Shown: in pieces, positions 34,820 to 43,785 of the stretch | Layout: every line of letters begins with the position of its first letter | Position numbering within the stretch: position 1 is the first letter of the stretch | From: Serratia plymuthica NBRC 102599 | GTDB taxonomy: Bacteria; Pseudomonadota; Gammaproteobacteria; Enterobacterales; Enterobacteriaceae | Length of the DNA: 64,000 nt | Reading direction: 5' to 3' | Assembly (NCBI RefSeq): GCF_001590925.1 | Contig: NZ_BCTU01000007.1 | Coordinates: forward strand, 245,211 to 309,210 | Position numbers and translations under genes: made by a program | The notes under the pieces: model-generated | What the model saw: the letters and a program-made list of their open reading frames with translations, nothing else | Told to the model about the DNA's origin: nothing | Databases searched by the model: none

Positions 34820-35009
34820 GGGGCGTGCACGCCCACTGGCATCTGACAAAGCCCGTTATTAGGGAGAGCGTGCCGAAGGGGTCGTAGCAGCTTTAGCTGC
34901 CGGAGCGCCCCTCGGTGCGCTAGGCCCGGGTATCTCGGACTCGAAAACCACTCTGCCATCAATCTCAGGGGCGTTTGCACGCCCCGCAGACAATTGACAA
35001 AGTCCGTTA
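34820..35009. repeat. Structured intergenic element with flanking direct repeats
   Basis: This fills the gap between the receptor and C-T-C genes. Two imperfect copies, 34820-34862 and 34968-35009, each have a GGGCG-GCACGCCC hairpin followed by TGACAAAGyCCGTTAT. They flank about 105 bases rich in hairpins, including GCAGCT-TT-AGCTGC near 34886. It is not a tRNA. Probably a repetitive element that now forms part of the operon leader. Confidence 0.55.
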
Positions 35010-37133
35010 TCAGAATGTCAGTTCCAGTGCGGCCCCGATCATGCGCGGACGCTGCTGGGTCGCGGTATAAACGTCGTTGCCGCTGACCATCACGCGACGT
35101 TCCGAGTCAAACAGGTTCTGCGCATACAGGGTGGCGCGGCCATAGGCGAAGGTGTACGCCAGTTGGGTATTCGCCGACCAGTAAGAGCCGATACGCCCGC
35201 GTGAATCGTTGTCGTACTGCGAGTAGTAGGAATCCGAGAACGCCACGTTGCCGCTCAGTTCCAGCCCGGCCATCAACTGGTACTTGGCGCCCATGTTGGC
35301 GGTATAGGCCGGCGCACGCGCCAGTTCGTGCCCATCTACGCCGCTGCCCGAGAACTTCTTGATCTTGGTCTTCAGCAGGCCGACGTTACCGAACAGCTCG
35401 AAGTCCCAACGCGGCTGCCAGGTCGCCCCCATTTCCGCACCGTAGGTTTCCACCTTGTCGGCATTGCGGATCACGCTGGAGTTCTCACTCAACGAATAAG
35501 GCAGCTGCATGTCCTTGTAGTCGTTATAGAAAACGTTGCTGGTCAGGATGACGTTGGCGTCTTTCAGGTGGTGGCGGGAATACAGCTCATAGTTCCAGAC
35601 ATATTCGGAGCCGTAGGTGTAGCTGACCACCGGCGTGCCGATAGTGATGCCGGCGCCGCCGGCGTTATAGCCGCGCGCCACTTTGGCGCCGTAGGTCTGC
35701 GTGTCCGTCGGTTTCCAGGCCAGATCCAGCTTCGGCAGGAACACATCGTAGGTTTCGTCGAAATCGATACGCACGGCATTGCTGCCACCGGTGCGCCGGC
35801 GATGTTCACGTTCCACGCGGCTGGCGGCGGTGATATCCACCTTCGGCGTGATCGCGTAGGTCAGTTCGGCAAAGGCCGAGTTGGTGTCGGTTTTATCCTT
35901 GAAGCTGGAACCGCCGAAAATATTAACGAACTCATCCTGCTTGGCGTGGAAATAGCGCAACCCCGCCAGCCCTCGCAGGCGGCTGTCAGGCCCGCCAAAG
36001 CGCGCCACCGGCTCCACATGCACCTCTTTACCGTCGATTTCTGCATACTGAATGTTGTAGGCCGTAGGACGGTTAATGTTGAAGTCGGTGTAAATAACGC
36101 GGTTTTCCAACGTCAGACTGTCGGATTGCTCCCAGGCCAGATCCCAGACACTGCTGTTGGTGTTGCTTTTAAACACGGCACGACGCGGATCGTGACGCGG
36201 GTTGGTCGGGTGAACCAGCGGGTTAAGGCTCTCGTTTTGCGGTGAAGTGCTGCCAAAATGGTTAAAGGTCAGCTTGGTGGTCAACTCGCGCATACCTGCC
36301 GGGTTAAACAACAGTTTGGCGCGAGCGGTAGTGGCTTCAACCTCACGAGGATCGCCTACCGGTTCATAGGCGGGAAGGTCGACATCGCTGCGGCGACGCT
36401 GGCGATCGACGCTGACTCGGAACGCCAGTTGGTCCTCCACCAGCGGGCCGGAAGCCATGGCGGACAGCTGTGAAGAATGCTGGTTGCCGGCTCCGCCCTT
36501 GAAGGCGCTTTCCCAGTCGAAAGTCGGATCCTTACTGGTCATCACGATGGCACCGGCAATGGCGTTGCGCCCCTGAATGTAGCTCTGCGGGCCGAGGAAC
36601 ACTTCAACGCGATCCAGATCCCACAGCGACTGCGGACCATATGCCTGCTCGTTATAGGTCAGAGAGCGGCCGTCCATTGACAGATTGAGGCGCGGGCGGG
36701 TGCCGCTGAGGAAAGCATTGGCGCCGACGTTCGGGCCGGAGCCGTCGATGCCGCGCACGGTCGGCAAATTGTTGCCAATGCCCAAATCGACCACGTTGGG
36801 GGTCATGCGCAGCAAATCGGTGACCTGCAACGCATTCGGCATGGAAGAAATCCGTTCGCTGTCGAACACTTGCACGCTGGAGCCGGTATCGAAAATGGTG
36901 CGTTTAATTTTTTCGCCGGTGACCAGCAGGCTCTCCGAGTCCTGCCAATTGCCCTGGCGTTTGCTGTCGGCGGCTTCCTGCACCTTATCGTCCGGCGCTG
37001 CTGCGTTAACGCTCCCCACAGACACAGAGCAAAGTCCCAAAAAGAGTGAGGAAAATGCCCCGATGGCCTGTAAGCCCGTTTTTTCCTTGTTTCCTACGAT
37101 TTTATGCCTTTGAGCCGCTGAATGCTTGCTCAT
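35010..37133 (-). CDS. TonB-dependent outer-membrane siderophore receptor
   Basis: 707 residues. A long signal region (to about residue 45, SVNAA) is followed by a TonB box-like ESLLVTGEK. The plug domain follows (SSVQVFDSERISSMPNALQV, RMTPNVVDLGIGNNLPTVRGIDG, DRVEVFLGPQSYIQGRNAIAGAIV). The 22-strand barrel ends NLFDSERRVMVSG ... RPRMIGAALELTF with terminal Phe. It belongs to the siderophore-receptor class and heads the operon with the C-T-C NRPS and the YncE-like propeller. Two Fur boxes lie upstream. It most likely imports the ferric siderophore made here. Confidence 0.9.
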   Translation of the reverse strand: MSKHSAAQRHKIVGNKEKTGLQAIGAFSSLFLGLCSVSVGSVNAAAPDDKVQEAADSKRQGNWQDSESLLVTGEKIKRTIFDTGSSVQVFDSERISSMPNALQVTDLLRMTPNVVDLGIGNNLPTVRGIDGSGPNVGANAFLSGTRPRLNLSMDGRSLTYNEQAYGPQSLWDLDRVEVFLGPQSYIQGRNAIAGAIVMTSKDPTFDWESAFKGGAGNQHSSQLSAMASGPLVEDQLAFRVSVDRQRRRSDVDLPAYEPVGDPREVEATTARAKLLFNPAGMRELTTKLTFNHFGSTSPQNESLNPLVHPTNPRHDPRRAVFKSNTNSSVWDLAWEQSDSLTLENRVIYTDFNINRPTAYNIQYAEIDGKEVHVEPVARFGGPDSRLRGLAGLRYFHAKQDEFVNIFGGSSFKDKTDTNSAFAELTYAITPKVDITAASRVEREHRRRTGGSNAVRIDFDETYDVFLPKLDLAWKPTDTQTYGAKVARGYNAGGAGITIGTPVVSYTYGSEYVWNYELYSRHHLKDANVILTSNVFYNDYKDMQLPYSLSENSSVIRNADKVETYGAEMGATWQPRWDFELFGNVGLLKTKIKKFSGSGVDGHELARAPAYTANMGAKYQLMAGLELSGNVAFSDSYYSQYDNDSRGRIGSYWSANTQLAYTFAYGRATLYAQNLFDSERRVMVSGNDVYTATQQRPRMIGAALELTF

Positions 37134-37329
37134 AGATGTATTCTCCTTTCATCCCAGATGCACAAAAATTTGATTGTTTTCACATAGGTAACGACGCTGA
37201 CACTCACACTAACACTGGCATTGCGGCCTTCCTGACCTTGCTATTGCCTATCCCTGCAGCAGACGGCTTCCCCCCCAGACGCACAGCGGGCGGATGCAGT
37301 ATTTTTGTCTGGAAACGTAAAGAAATGTT

Positions 37330-37371
37330 AATAATGATAATATTTTACATATTTTAATGCAAATCATTATC
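37330..37371 (-). promoter_or_regulatory. Two adjacent Fur boxes at the receptor promoter
   Basis: 37330-37348 (core ATAATGATAAT) matches the 19-bp Fur consensus at 14 positions. 37353-37371 (TTTAATGCAAATCATTATC) matches at 15. They lie about 200-240 bases upstream of the receptor start codon, in the spacer shared with the divergent Cy genes. Confidence 0.7.
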
Positions 37372-37567
37372 AATAAGGAGAATGGACAGGCTCACAAAGA
37401 AACAGCATAAAGACCAAAAAACCGGTTTCCTTCATCATTTAAAATCGCAATAATTTCTTTAAAAATTAATATAAAACATAATAATATCAAAAATAGCCAT
37501 TTACCCTGGGGTGACAATACTCATCCTGCCCCTTATGACAACTTCGTTTTACAATAACAAATAAAAA

Positions 37568-37582
37568 TAGTAATAATTTTCA
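37568..37582 (+). promoter_or_regulatory. Fur box upstream of the Cy gene
   Basis: TAGTAATAATTTTCA fits the 7-1-7 Fur model TGATAATnATTATCA at 11 of 14 positions. It ends 55 bases before the start codon at 37638. Confidence 0.5.
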
Positions 37583-37637
37583 TTCCCATTAACATTGAAA
37601 TATATTCTTCCCGTCTCTCAATACTGATGGAAACCCA

Positions 37638-39230
37638 ATGAAAGCGTTGACCACGATGCAGGCCGCCTACTGGGTGGGCCGGCAATCCGAAGCGCCGCTG
37701 GGGGGCGTCTCCGCCCACCTGTATGCGGAATTTAACGGCTGCGACCTGGACGTCGAACGACTGAGACAGGCCGTGACTGCCCTTTATTTGCACCACCCGA
37801 TGCTGCGCCTGCGCATCACGGCGGACGGTCAACAGACCATTGATGCCTGCGGTCCGCGCCATTGCCTGCATATCGACGATTTCCGCCACACCGACGCCCC
37901 CGAGGCAGCCAACGCGCTGAGCGCCAAACGCCGGCAAAAAAGCAGCCAAAAATTGCCGCTGGAACAGGGCATTCCCTGTGATATCAGCCTCAGTCTGTTG
38001 CCAAACGGCCACAGCCGGCTGCATGTGGATTTGGACATGATCGCCGGCGATGCCATGGGATTTCGCGTGTTGATGGAGGATCTGGCGCGGTTTTATCACC
38101 ACTGCCCGGCCGCCCCCGACAACAACGGCGTGCCCTATTTTGACTATCTGGATCGGCACCATGCCGACACCGAGCTGCAGCAGCGACGAGCCCGCGCTCA
38201 GACCTGGTGGCGCGAACGCCTGGCGCAACTGCCGCCCGCGCCCCACCTGCTGCGCGCACCGGAACGCTGTCAGAGCGATCGGCTGGCGCTTCAACTGAAC
38301 GCCACAGAGGCTCGGGCGCTGGCCGATGCCGCCAAAGCGCACCGCGTCACGCTTTCCTCCCTGTTTCTGGCACTGTTTGCCATTACCGTCGGCCACGGCT
38401 GGAACCTGCGACGTTTCCGGCTCAACGTACCCTTGTTCCACCGCGATGCAGAGGGCCTGGAGGGCATCATTGGCGACTTCTCGAATTTGGTGCTGCTCGG
38501 TGTAGAGCTCAATCCGGCGGAAAACTTGCCCGCCTTCTGCCGCCGCCTGATGGATCAGCTGGCGGAATTGCTCACTCATGCCGACTACCCGGGCGTGAGC
38601 GTGATGCGCGACCTGTCGCGCCTGCACGGCAGCATGCAACCTTCGCCGGTGGTGTTCACCGCCGGTTTCGGCATTCGCGGCAAAGCGCTATTTTCCGACC
38701 AGGTCACCCGCACCTTCGGCCCGCTGGACTGGGTGATTTCCCAGGGCCCGCAGGTGGCGCTGGACGCCCAGGTGGCGCACGCCAACGGCGGTATCTTGAT
38801 CAACTGGGATCTGCGGATGGATGCCTTCCCGGACCGGTTGCCGCAGCAGCTGTTTGCCACCTACAGCACCCTGTTACAGCAGGCGGCACGCCACCCCGAC
38901 AGTTTCAGGCGGCCATTGGCGCAGTTGCTGTCACAGTGCTTACCGGAAACTCAGGCCCCGGTACGCCAGTTGCTGCACCGTTTGTTGGCGCGCGTAGCGC
39001 CGGGCGTCATGCTGCGCGACGATGACGACATCACCGCCCTGCCGCTGCCGGAGGCCGCGTTGCTCGCCCTGCTCGGGGTACTCAATAAATACCTGCCGGT
39101 AGCCTTAACCCCGCAAGATCTGGCGGCGCACCCCACTCCGGCAACGCTGGCCGCTTTGATCTGCGAGCGTGACCCCAAGGCCGCCGAAGGCGCGAAAATG
39201 CTGCTGAACGTGCTGGCGCCTCAGGTCTGA
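37638..39230 (+). CDS. Stand-alone NRPS heterocyclisation (Cy) protein with carrier-like tail
   Basis: 530 residues. Residues 1-440 form a Cy-type condensation domain: LTTMQAAYWVGRQSEAPLGG at the start, the Cy signature D133MIAGD138AMG (DxxxxDxx with Gly for the final Ser), GDFSNLVLLGVE, SPVVFTAGFG and DWVISQGPQVALDAQ. The last 75 residues (LLARVAPGVMLRDDDDI to HPTPATLAALI) have the outline of a carrier domain but no Ser in the expected loop. It matches the first Cy of VibF. It is expected to help join DHB to threonine and close the oxazoline ring. First gene of a two-gene operon with the Cy-A gene. Confidence 0.82.
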   Translation: MKALTTMQAAYWVGRQSEAPLGGVSAHLYAEFNGCDLDVERLRQAVTALYLHHPMLRLRITADGQQTIDACGPRHCLHIDDFRHTDAPEAANALSAKRRQKSSQKLPLEQGIPCDISLSLLPNGHSRLHVDLDMIAGDAMGFRVLMEDLARFYHHCPAAPDNNGVPYFDYLDRHHADTELQQRRARAQTWWRERLAQLPPAPHLLRAPERCQSDRLALQLNATEARALADAAKAHRVTLSSLFLALFAITVGHGWNLRRFRLNVPLFHRDAEGLEGIIGDFSNLVLLGVELNPAENLPAFCRRLMDQLAELLTHADYPGVSVMRDLSRLHGSMQPSPVVFTAGFGIRGKALFSDQVTRTFGPLDWVISQGPQVALDAQVAHANGGILINWDLRMDAFPDRLPQQLFATYSTLLQQAARHPDSFRRPLAQLLSQCLPETQAPVRQLLHRLLARVAPGVMLRDDDDITALPLPEAALLALLGVLNKYLPVALTPQDLAAHPTPATLAALICERDPKAAEGAKMLLNVLAPQV

Positions 39231-39302
39231 TATCGATTTTTGGCGCGTAGCCCCACGCGCCCTGCGTTCTTTTTCATCGGTTAGCGACAATAGGGAAATA
39301 CC

Positions 39303-42300
39303 ATGGAGACACCATTAACCGCGCTGCAACAGGCTTACCTCCTCGGCCGCAGCGAACAGTGGCCGCTCGGCGGCGTGGCGATGCACGATTTCCGCGAATA
39401 CCGCGGCCAGCGGCTGGATCTGGCGCGGCTGGAAACCCGGCTGGCCGAACTGGTGCGGCACTATCCCGCGCTGCGTACCTGCCTCGACCCCCAGCGTTTC
39501 ACCCAGCGCGTACGGCCGGAAACCACGCTGAATCTGGACAGGCACGATCTGCGCTCACTGGAGCACGATGCTGCGCAGCAACGGCTGGCCGCCCTGCGCG
39601 AGCAGTATTCGCACCAGCGCCACGATCCCGCGCAGCCGTTGTGGCGTATTGCCGCCATTCAGTTGCCGGAGACGCAGGACGCCACCGGGCGCTACGACAC
39701 CCTGATTTTCACCAGCTTCGACGCGCTGATCCTCGATGGCCAGGGCATCGCCACCCTGATTGCCCGGCTGTTCGATGACGCTCCGTTGCCGCCAATCGCA
39801 CCGGCTACCCCGCCGGCTGCCGCCCCGGCAGGACAACGCCAGGCCGACGCCGCCTATTGGCAGACCAAACTGCAGGACGTCACCACGCCTTCGGCGTTGC
39901 CGTGGCGCGCCCCGCTGGCCAACATCAAAAGCTCTCGCTACCGGCGCGCCAGCCTGACCCTGCCGCGCGACGTGCTAAAAGCCTTTTCACGCCTGGGCTC
40001 AGCCCATTCGCTGCTGCGCAACAGCGCCCTTTCGGCGGTGATCCTCGATACGCTGGCGCAGTGGACCACCGACGGCGAGCTGTGTGTGGGCGTGCCGGTG
40101 GCGTTTCCTGCTGCTGGGGGTTCGCTCGGCAACGCCTCTAGCTTTGTGGCCGTGCGTTATTCGCGCGAGGGCGGTACCTTTGTCAGCCGTGCGCAGGCAC
40201 TGCAAGACGACATACTGGGCGCTCTCGACCACCTGACGTTTTCCGGCGTCGATCTGGCGCGGCAGCTGCTGAACCGCAGCCAGGGCGCCCCTGCGCTGCC
40301 GGTCATTCTCACCAACTGCCTGAGCTGGGAGACGCTGCCGGCCGGTGCACCGGTCCGCTACCACGACGGCCTGACCCAAACGCCGCAGGTCGCGATCGAC
40401 ATCCGTCTGACGCAGGACGCCGACAAAAATCTGCAACTGTGCGTCGATTACGCCGAACAGGCGCTGGACGGCGAACAGGTGCAGGCGATGCTGGACGCCC
40501 TGCAACGCCGCGTGGTGCAAATATGCCAGGACAGCGATCTGGAGATCGCCCCGGCGCGCTTTATCGATTACCGACACTATCGCCATAACCACGGCGAAGC
40601 GGCATTCACCGCTTATCCCTACCTGGCGCAGCTGGCCGAACGGCTGTTTAACGACCCACAGCCGCGACCGGCGCTGATCTGCGATGAGCAGACCCTGTCT
40701 TATCCTGAACTGGGGCGCCAGGTCGGAGCCGTTATGGCCAACCTGCAACGGCGCAATCTGGGGCGCGGCAGCGTGCTGGCGCTGTATCTGGCGCGCAGCC
40801 CGGAACACGTGACTATCTCCCTGGCCTGTGCGCTGCTGGGGGTTATCTGGGTGCCGATCGACATCAACTCGCCGCCTGAACGCACCGCCTATCTGCTGAG
40901 CAACTGCCGGCCGGATCTGGTGGTGCATCAGGGCGAGCTGGATACCCCGCACGGGGTGACGCCGACAGAATTGCTCGATCCGGCCGCGGGCGCGCCCGAA
41001 CTGCCGGGCGACCAGACGCTGACGGAACGCAGCGCAAGCACCGAAGCAAGCTATTACCTGTACACCTCCGGCACCACCGGCAAACCCAAATGCGTGGTGC
41101 TCAACAACCGCGCCACCGCCAACGTGCTTGGGCAGACTCTGCAACGCTGGGCGGTCACCGCCGATGATGTGTTTATCTCCGTGACGCCGCCGCACCACGA
41201 TATGTCGATGTTTGACCTGTTCGGCTCGCTCAGCGCCGGTGCGACGCTGGTTCTGCCCGCGCCGCATCAGGAAAAAGACGCCATCAGTTGGAACCAGTTG
41301 GTGGAGCGCCACCGCGTCAGCCTGTGGTGTTCCGTGCCTGCGATCCTGGAAATGCTGCTCACCTGCAAAACGGCCGACAGCCTGCGCTCACTGCGGCTGG
41401 TGGCTCAGGGCGGCGATTACATCAAACCGGCGACGGTGCAGACGTTGCGTAGCCTGCGCCCGGACATTTGCCTGTTCTCACTCGGCGGCCCGACAGAAAC
41501 CACCATCTGGAGCATCTGGCACCCGATTGCAGCGCAGGACACCGGCACCGTGCCCTACGGCCAACCATTGCCGGGCAACCAATACTTTATTTGCCATGAT
41601 GACGGCACGCACTGCCCGGCCGGCGTGGTGGGCCGCATTCATACGGCGGGGGTGAATCTGGCGTTAGGCTATCTGGAAGACGGCGAAGTGAAGCAACATG
41701 ACTTCGTCCCGTTGAATGGCCCCGACGGGCAACCGCTGCGGGCCTTCCGCACCGGCGATCAGGGCTACTATCGCCCGGACGGCAACATCCTGTTCGCCAG
41801 CCGGGTGAACGGCTATGTGAAAATCCGCGGCGTGCGCGTGTCGCTGCCGGAGATCGAAGACGTGCTGCGCGGGCATGAGGCGATTCTGGACATTGTGGTG
41901 GTGGATTATCCGAGCGGGGAAAATGCCGAGTCGACGCTGGGCGCGATGTACCTCACCCACGACGGCAAGCCGCTGTCGCTGGCGGATATTCGCGCCTTCT
42001 CGACGGGCTATCTGCCTTGTACACATATCCCGACGCGCTTTATCCACGCCGAAGCGCTGCCGCTCTCCGGCAACGGAAAAACCGACCGTCACGCTATTCG
42101 CACCGCGCTCGGGGCCGGGCGGGTGGCTCCCGGGTTGAACGCCTGTGCAGCACCTTTGCCGAGCGCGCCGCCGGCGCAGAGCGGCAAAATTCTGACCATC
42201 TATCTGCAGGCCATCGGCGCGGCACCACGTCCTGAGTGGGGGGAGGAAACTGCCTTTATCAGCATGGGGCTGAAACTGCCGCACATCCGCCAGGTGGCCG

Positions 42301-42395
42301 CACGGCTCAATGACGCCTTTGGCACCCAACTGCCGCCAACGGTGCTGATCCCCTGCAAAAATGCACGGGAGGTCGCAGCGCTGCTGGCCCGCTAA
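39303..42395 (+). CDS. NRPS Cy-A protein with serine-less carrier-like C-terminus
   Basis: 1030 residues. Residues 1-430 form a Cy domain (PLTALQQAYLLGRSEQWPLGG; D140ALILD145GQG, again Gly for Ser). About 445-940 is an adenylation domain: A3 YLYTSGTTGKPKC (about 584), core D235 in HHDMSMFDLFG, A5 GGPTETTIWS (727), A7 FRTGDQGYYRPDG (813), A10 SGNGKTDR (919). About 955-1030 resembles a carrier domain, but the expected GGxSL is MGLKL, so the Ser is missing. It matches Cy2-A of VibF. The A domain should activate Thr (or Ser/Cys), since Cy chemistry needs a beta-nucleophile; pocket residues D, M, F are not diagnostic. Confidence 0.85.
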   Translation: METPLTALQQAYLLGRSEQWPLGGVAMHDFREYRGQRLDLARLETRLAELVRHYPALRTCLDPQRFTQRVRPETTLNLDRHDLRSLEHDAAQQRLAALREQYSHQRHDPAQPLWRIAAIQLPETQDATGRYDTLIFTSFDALILDGQGIATLIARLFDDAPLPPIAPATPPAAAPAGQRQADAAYWQTKLQDVTTPSALPWRAPLANIKSSRYRRASLTLPRDVLKAFSRLGSAHSLLRNSALSAVILDTLAQWTTDGELCVGVPVAFPAAGGSLGNASSFVAVRYSREGGTFVSRAQALQDDILGALDHLTFSGVDLARQLLNRSQGAPALPVILTNCLSWETLPAGAPVRYHDGLTQTPQVAIDIRLTQDADKNLQLCVDYAEQALDGEQVQAMLDALQRRVVQICQDSDLEIAPARFIDYRHYRHNHGEAAFTAYPYLAQLAERLFNDPQPRPALICDEQTLSYPELGRQVGAVMANLQRRNLGRGSVLALYLARSPEHVTISLACALLGVIWVPIDINSPPERTAYLLSNCRPDLVVHQGELDTPHGVTPTELLDPAAGAPELPGDQTLTERSASTEASYYLYTSGTTGKPKCVVLNNRATANVLGQTLQRWAVTADDVFISVTPPHHDMSMFDLFGSLSAGATLVLPAPHQEKDAISWNQLVERHRVSLWCSVPAILEMLLTCKTADSLRSLRLVAQGGDYIKPATVQTLRSLRPDICLFSLGGPTETTIWSIWHPIAAQDTGTVPYGQPLPGNQYFICHDDGTHCPAGVVGRIHTAGVNLALGYLEDGEVKQHDFVPLNGPDGQPLRAFRTGDQGYYRPDGNILFASRVNGYVKIRGVRVSLPEIEDVLRGHEAILDIVVVDYPSGENAESTLGAMYLTHDGKPLSLADIRAFSTGYLPCTHIPTRFIHAEALPLSGNGKTDRHAIRTALGAGRVAPGLNACAAPLPSAPPAQSGKILTIYLQAIGAAPRPEWGEETAFISMGLKLPHIRQVAARLNDAFGTQLPPTVLIPCKNAREVAALLAR

Positions 42396-42438
42396 CCCTC
42401 AATGCCCTACGGGCAGGGTCATCCCCTGCCCGCTTTCA

Positions 42439-43785
42439 TCAGGCGGGCACCGCCACCAGCTCACCGATCGCCATCTCCAACGCCCCTTCCCGTAACGCGC
42501 GCTGCAAAAAGTCCTGCAAGGCGCTTCGGTAGTTGGCCGCCCCGGCGGTAGGGAACTGCTGCACAAAGACATCGATATCCAAATGCAGATCGCCGGCGTC
42601 AGTGCCGCCACGGAAGATCAGGTTAATCCCGTCGCCGGCACCGCCTGCCAGCACCCGGCGCGTGCTGGTGCAACCGCTGAAACCGGCCGAGTCAAACGGC
42701 TGAACGTTGATAAACGGTGAAATAAACAGACGCGACGCGGGCGTCACGCCGCGATCGGCGGCAATCTGCCGCAGGCGATAACCGGCGTGGCTGCGCAGTT
42801 CACGCAGCGTCTGCGTCACGCCGGACAGGAAATGCCCCAGCGTCTCTTCCGCACGCAGTGAAACCAAAAACGGCAACGTATTGACCGCCAAAGCCGGCGT
42901 ATTGGTCGCTTTGCTGCTGCGACGATTCATCGCCGGCATCCACAGGGTGCGCGTACCCCCTCTTTCATGCGGTAAGGGCGGCAACGTAAAAAACAGCCAG
43001 GCGGCGGACAGAGCCAGCAGCAGATCGGGCCAGCCGATGCCGCTGCGTTCGGATAACAGACGCAGCCGCCGTGAAATGTCCTCCGGCAGCGGAGTGCTGG
43101 TGCTGAGGCATTTCACGCCATATTCCCGGCCGCCTTTACGCACCGTTGGCAACACCTGCGACGGCGGTAAATAGCGCTGCCAGAACCGACGATCCTTGTC
43201 GCAGCGTTCGGAAGCCCCGTAGGCCAACTCATGTTGCTGGAAGGCGCGGAAGGCGCCCAATGCTTGCCCCGCCGAGCCCTTGCCGAGAAAATGCGCGTAC
43301 AGCGTAGCGCAGCGATGCTCGACCAGCGCCATGCCGTAACCATCGATAATGATATGGTGAGCACGCAGGTACCAGATATAGCGCGTCGGCCCCAGAGTGA
43401 GCAGCCACACGGCCGTCATCGGTTGGCTGTGCAGATCCATCGGCTGCTCGGCATCGGCCTGCATCAGCCGCATTGCGGCCTGGTAAGGGTCGGGATGTTC
43501 CTGCAAATCAATACGCTTCAGGCGCGGAATCCGTTCGGGATCGTAGCGCTGCATCGGCAACCGATCGCCTCTGCGGGTGCCAAACCGCAGCGCAAACGCC
43601 TGCGTTTCTGCGACAGTGAGGGTTATCGCCCGACACAGCGCCGCCTCGTCCACCGCTCCGCGCAATTCGGTGACGTGAGCGACGGTGGAAAAGGGCTGCC
43701 CGGGGTGCAGGGTAAACTCCTCCCAGAAATCTAACTGCGCCGGCGACAGCGGCAGCCATTCAGTAGCCAAAAGGGTTTCCGACAT
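42439..43785 (-). CDS. schH: Stand-alone condensation enzyme, VibH-like
   Basis: 448 residues, a single free-standing condensation domain with intact HHIIIDGYG (His-His-x3-Asp-Gly). It begins WLPLSPAQLDFWEEF, much like the EntF/VibH C-domain class. VibH joins a dihydroxybenzoyl-carrier to a polyamine amine, and in serratiochelin biosynthesis the homologue is called SchH. The symbol is given by homology and context. It has its own promoter with a perfect Fur dyad and is convergent with the Cy-A gene. ATG 43785 (MSETLLATEWLPLS) is chosen over the ORF extension. The partner carrier (EntB/VibB type) must be encoded elsewhere. Confidence 0.75.
   Translation of the reverse strand: MSETLLATEWLPLSPAQLDFWEEFTLHPGQPFSTVAHVTELRGAVDEAALCRAITLTVAETQAFALRFGTRRGDRLPMQRYDPERIPRLKRIDLQEHPDPYQAAMRLMQADAEQPMDLHSQPMTAVWLLTLGPTRYIWYLRAHHIIIDGYGMALVEHRCATLYAHFLGKGSAGQALGAFRAFQQHELAYGASERCDKDRRFWQRYLPPSQVLPTVRKGGREYGVKCLSTSTPLPEDISRRLRLLSERSGIGWPDLLLALSAAWLFFTLPPLPHERGGTRTLWMPAMNRRSSKATNTPALAVNTLPFLVSLRAEETLGHFLSGVTQTLRELRSHAGYRLRQIAADRGVTPASRLFISPFINVQPFDSAGFSGCTSTRRVLAGGAGDGINLIFRGGTDAGDLHLDIDVFVQQFPTAGAANYRSALQDFLQRALREGALEMAIGELVAVPA

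Noticed and set aside
34860..34975. tRNA-like look of the element between receptor and NRPS
   Set aside because: No acceptor stem, anticodon loop or T-loop can be assembled; the hairpins fit an intergenic repeat better.
34762..34980. 73-codon N-terminal extension of the C-T-C NRPS
   Set aside because: It translates the hairpin-rich repeat element; GTG 34761 has an AAGGAG at correct spacing.
39999..41312. 437-codon minus-strand ORF opposite the Cy-A gene
   Set aside because: It lies fully antisense to an NRPS gene with clear adenylation motifs; long antisense frames are expected in GC-rich DNA. The same applies to 44156-45586, 49149-50321, 50358-51455 and 22138-23457.
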